Assembly (NCBI GenBank): GCA_024699005.1 | Contig: JAILQN010000176.1 | Span: 1 to 13,196, forward strand | DNA length: 13,196 nt | Direction: 5' to 3' | DNA from: Clostridia bacterium | GTDB taxonomy: Bacteria; Bacillota_A; Clostridia; Oscillospirales; Acutalibacteraceae | Part shown: positions 12,855 through 13,196 of the stretch, piece after piece | How the letters are laid out: each line of letters begins with the position of its first letter | Numbering within the stretch: the stretch's first letter is position 1 | Made by a program: the position numbers and the translations under genes | The notes under the pieces: generated by a model | The model's database searches: none | The model's input: the letters and a program-made list of their open reading frames with translations, nothing else | Told to the model about the DNA's origin: nothing

Positions 12855-13061
12855 TTATTTCATTTTTTTCATCCTCTTCTTCGCTTCGTACCGCTCTTTA
12901 TCCAACCGGCGTTCGGCGGCGAGGCGGACCTGCTCGGCGCGCTCCGCGTCGTGCCGGGCGTTGCGCGCTTCGACGGTGCTGTCGTAATCCGCTATCAGGG
13001 AATCAAGGTCGGAGTAGCCCTCGTAAAGATCGCGGGTCCTTTTCGCGGCGAGGTAGATAGG
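12855..13061 (-). pseudogene. C-terminal fragment of an unrecognised charged protein, cut by an IS30 element
   Basis: The frame ends in TAA at 12855-12857 and is open upstream to about 13061, beyond which it meets a stop inside insertion-sequence DNA. The ~68 residues are highly charged and helical (RDLYEGYSDLDSLIADYD, EARNARHDAERAEQVRLAAE, ending KKRMKKMK), as expected for a coiled-coil tail with a basic end. The GC-rich coding DNA changes sharply to AT-rich DNA at ~13061. No start codon lies within the fragment in a convincing context. The family is not recognisable from this piece. Confidence 0.65.
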
Positions 13062-13196
13062 TTATCATATGAAGTGCAACAGAAGATAAAAAAAAGTAGA
13101 CCTCATAAAGACCAAGGTGTAAAATGTTAATAACCACAAAAACAATACACGGAGGAAATTATGAGATCCTATACACATTTTACACTGAATGAAAGA
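13062..13196 (+). mobile_element. Left end of an IS30-family insertion sequence (continues beyond the window)
   Basis: Base composition shifts to AT-rich at ~13061. A short leader with a candidate terminal segment (TTATCATATGAAGTGCAAC) leads to a transposase start at 13161. The exact left terminus and any target duplication cannot be fixed without the right end. Confidence 0.7.
13161..13196 (+). CDS. IS30-family transposase, first 12 codons
   Basis: GGAGG (13151-13155) precedes ATG 13161. The visible residues MRSYTHFTLNER match the typical opening of IS30 transposases (Y-x-H-L/F-T-x-x-E-R), the start of the helix-turn-helix DNA-binding region. Only 12 codons are visible, so the call rests on this motif and the compositional boundary. 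Confidence 0.7.
   Translation, partial: MRSYTHFTLNER

Overview
The window looks like a chromosomal segment from a gut- or rumen-type member of the Clostridia (Oscillospirales/Ruminococcus-like). The evidence is strong GGAGG ribosome binding sites, a type I dockerin protein, exported Cys-rich repeat proteins and many Firmicutes-style signal peptides. This placement is inferred from gene content only.

Layout. (1) 1-1596, minus: a membrane-anchored von Willebrand factor A (VWA) protein that runs off the left edge. (2) 1811-3472, minus: an exported right-handed beta-helix protein resembling glycoside hydrolase family 28 (GH28), split by one in-frame TAG at 2741-2743. (3) 3771-9269, plus: a compact five-gene operon encoding a zinc-ribbon protein, a GrpE-like exchange factor, a small membrane protein, a membrane protein with a J-like N-terminus lacking HPD, and a lidless Hsp70. 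(4) 9340-11505, plus: a Cys/His-rich exported repeat protein, preceded by a near-perfect copy of the Hsp70 operon's promoter block and flanked on both sides by copies of one terminator segment. (5) 11545-12669, minus: an exported dockerin protein. (6) 12855-13196: the C-terminal end of a minus-strand gene cut off by the left end of an IS30-family insertion sequence.

How the genes may work together. The operon at 3920-9219 has recognisable counterparts of all three parts of a DnaK machine: ATPase, J-protein and exchange factor. Each is divergent, and the J-like component is tied to the membrane. I infer a dedicated, membrane-tethered Hsp70 system separate from housekeeping DnaK-DnaJ-GrpE. The secreted Cys-rich protein at 9762-11339 shares 128 of 129 promoter-region bases with the operon, including a 16-bp perfect palindrome and a -35/extended -10 promoter. 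It is therefore probably co-regulated and may be a client or partner.

The three minus-strand exported or membrane-anchored proteins (VWA, beta-helix, dockerin) share a different upstream element, TTTAAT-N5-ATCAAGATT-N3-ATGRTA in gene orientation. This suggests a second local regulon. No rRNA, tRNA or CRISPR array was seen.
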